Assembly: GCA_022539475.1 (NCBI GenBank)
Contig: VCMS01000089.1
Coordinates: forward strand, 62,001 to 126,000
Length of the DNA: 64,000 nucleotides
Reading direction: 5' to 3'
From: Gracilaria domingensis
Taxonomy: Eukaryota > Rhodophyta > Florideophyceae > Gracilariales > Gracilariaceae
Made by a program: the position numbers and the translations under genes. Of this stretch, positions 62,903-64,000 are shown one piece after another. Position 1 is the first letter of the stretch. Each line of letters opens with the position of its first letter. The notes beneath the pieces are model-generated. The model did not search any database, had not been told where the DNA came from, and saw nothing but the letters and a program-made list of their open reading frames with translations.

Positions 62903-64000
62903 AGCAACACCTCAGAAGAAAGGCGTATATCGAATGTCAGATAAAGAGTTGAAAGAGCTAAAGAAGCAACTCCATGAACTTTTGGAACAAGGTTTTATTC
63001 GACCTAGTTCAAGCCCTTGGGGTGCCCCTGTTCTTTTCGCAGCGAAGAAGGATGGGAGCCTAAGACTTTGCATTGATTCCCGAGCCCTCAATAAGTTGAC
63101 CATCAAAAATAGTTACCCTATTCCAAGGATTGATGATATTTTTGACCAACTCCGTGGCGCAAAAGTATTTTCAAAAATCGATTTAAGGTGGGGTTACCAC
63201 CAAATTCGACTCTCTGATACCTCCATTCCACTGACCGCTTTCAGAACTAGATATGGTCATTTTGAGTTTCTTGTCCTACCTTTCGGCCTCACCAACGCAC
63301 CCGCAAGCTTCATGAGCTTAATGAACAATGTACTGAAGGATCATTTGGATAAATTTGTCCTGGTATATCTCGACGACATTCTTATTTACAGCAAAACTGT
63401 AGAGGAGCATATAGAACACATGAGAAAAGTATTCGACCAACTTCGTGCACACAAGCTGTATGGGAAGCTTTCAGAGTGTGAATTTCTAAAGAAGGAGGTT
63501 GAATACCTCGGACATGTGGTTACACCCGAAGGAATATCAGTAGAGAAACAAAAAGTGAAAGCCATCACAAATTGGGAAACACCGAAGAATAAGACCGATG
63601 TTCAAGCTTTTCTTGGACTTGTTAATTACTACCGACGATTTATTAAGAACTGCTCCGAAATATCAAAACCACTAACCGCTCTGTGTGGAAATAACCCATT
63701 CAAGTGGGGAGGGGATCAAGAAAACGCCTTCAAAAATCTGAAAGATGCAGTTTCAAGTACACCAGTGCTCCGTCATTTTGACCCAAAACTGCCTATCATC
63801 GTAACCACTGACGCATCTCAGTATGCTCTAGGAGCAGTATTGCAACAAGTAGAAAACGGTATTGCCCGACCTGTTGCATTTCATTCAAGAACCTTGAATC
63901 CAGCCGAGCAACGCTACGCCGCCCACGAGCGAGAACTTCTTGCAGTCGTAGACACGTTAAGAGTTTGGAGAGTCTACTTACATGGACAACGCTTCAAAGT
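62859..64000 (+). CDS. Ty3/gypsy reverse transcriptase and RNase H (cut by window edge)
   Basis: Open frame from about 62859 to the edge. [15 protein letters not shown] is the usual RT entry. Then come [61 protein letters not shown], the catalytic [12 protein letters not shown] (about 63357-63392), and [12 protein letters not shown]. RNase H follows: [18 protein letters not shown] and [21 protein letters not shown]. All key residues are present, so this part looks functional. Integrase is not reached. Confidence 0.92.

Larger units (their letters stand above)
60114..64000 (+). mobile_element. Ty3/gypsy retrotransposon, continues past the window
   Basis: Zinc-finger ORF, tRNA-like segment, gag, protease and RT/RNase H in order on the plus strand; integrase and 3' LTR would lie outside. 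No 5' LTR could be identified. RT is well preserved; a +1 frame change before it and an altered protease motif suggest recent inactivation. Confidence 0.8.

Overview
The window looks like nuclear DNA of a red alga (Rhodophyta, probably a multicellular florideophyte). The strongest evidence is a nuclear gene for a CpcT/CpeT-type phycobilin lyase with a transit-peptide-like leader, a protein needed only by phycobilisome-bearing lineages. It sits among plant-lineage eukaryotic genes: a BRUTUS-type hemerythrin/CHY/RING E3 ligase, a SAL1-type phosphatase, PRA1 and ribosomal protein L5. Genes are compact and nearly intronless; the one clear coding intron is in RPL5. Species is an inference.

Layout. 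1-21 kb is a gene-rich host block: CABIN1/Hir3-like protein (cut by the left edge), RPL5, PRA1, BRUTUS-like ligase, a LINE scrap, a HINT3-like HIT protein, an FHA/forkhead-like protein, a SAL1-like phosphatase, CpcT/CpeT lyase, and an unusual protein built from four tandem CAP N-terminal domains. 21-26 kb is largely gene-empty with a GC-rich, organelle/bacteria-like island at 23.2-23.9 kb. 26-38 kb is nested transposon debris: a gag-like ORF with two in-frame stops, a chromodomain scrap, a decayed minus-strand Ty3/gypsy element, and a 371-bp inverted repeat pair. 38-43.8 kb holds a coiled-coil protein, a ribulose-phosphate epimerase fragment, a PanE-like gene with an in-frame UGA, and a tail-to-tail pair of trehalose-phosphatase-like HAD genes of which one has lost its catalytic residues.

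43.9-58.5 kb appears to be one large mobile element, about 14.6 kb, with candidate imperfect terminal inverted repeats at 43890-43914 and 58452-58480. A central inverted-repeat promoter with mirrored 5' splice donors fires two divergent arms. The left arm is one 1,306-codon frame (basic region, ParB-like domain, Fe(II)/2OG-oxygenase-like domain) broken only by four in-frame stops. The right arm carries a beta-class (permuted) DNA methyltransferase and a SET-domain fragment, then (beyond a 432-base assembly gap) a coiled-coil gene that runs tail-to-tail into a Plavaka/CACTA-like transposase with one in-frame UAG. This mobile set of DNA/chromatin-modification domains is the best candidate for an undescribed system.

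58.5-64 kb has a minisatellite, a hairpin cluster, and a Ty3/gypsy element running off the right edge. Both Ty3 elements in the window have a U1-like zinc-finger ORF just upstream of gag, which looks like a shared accessory gene. Across the window, transposon ORFs carry isolated in-frame stops in otherwise open frames while recognised host housekeeping genes do not.
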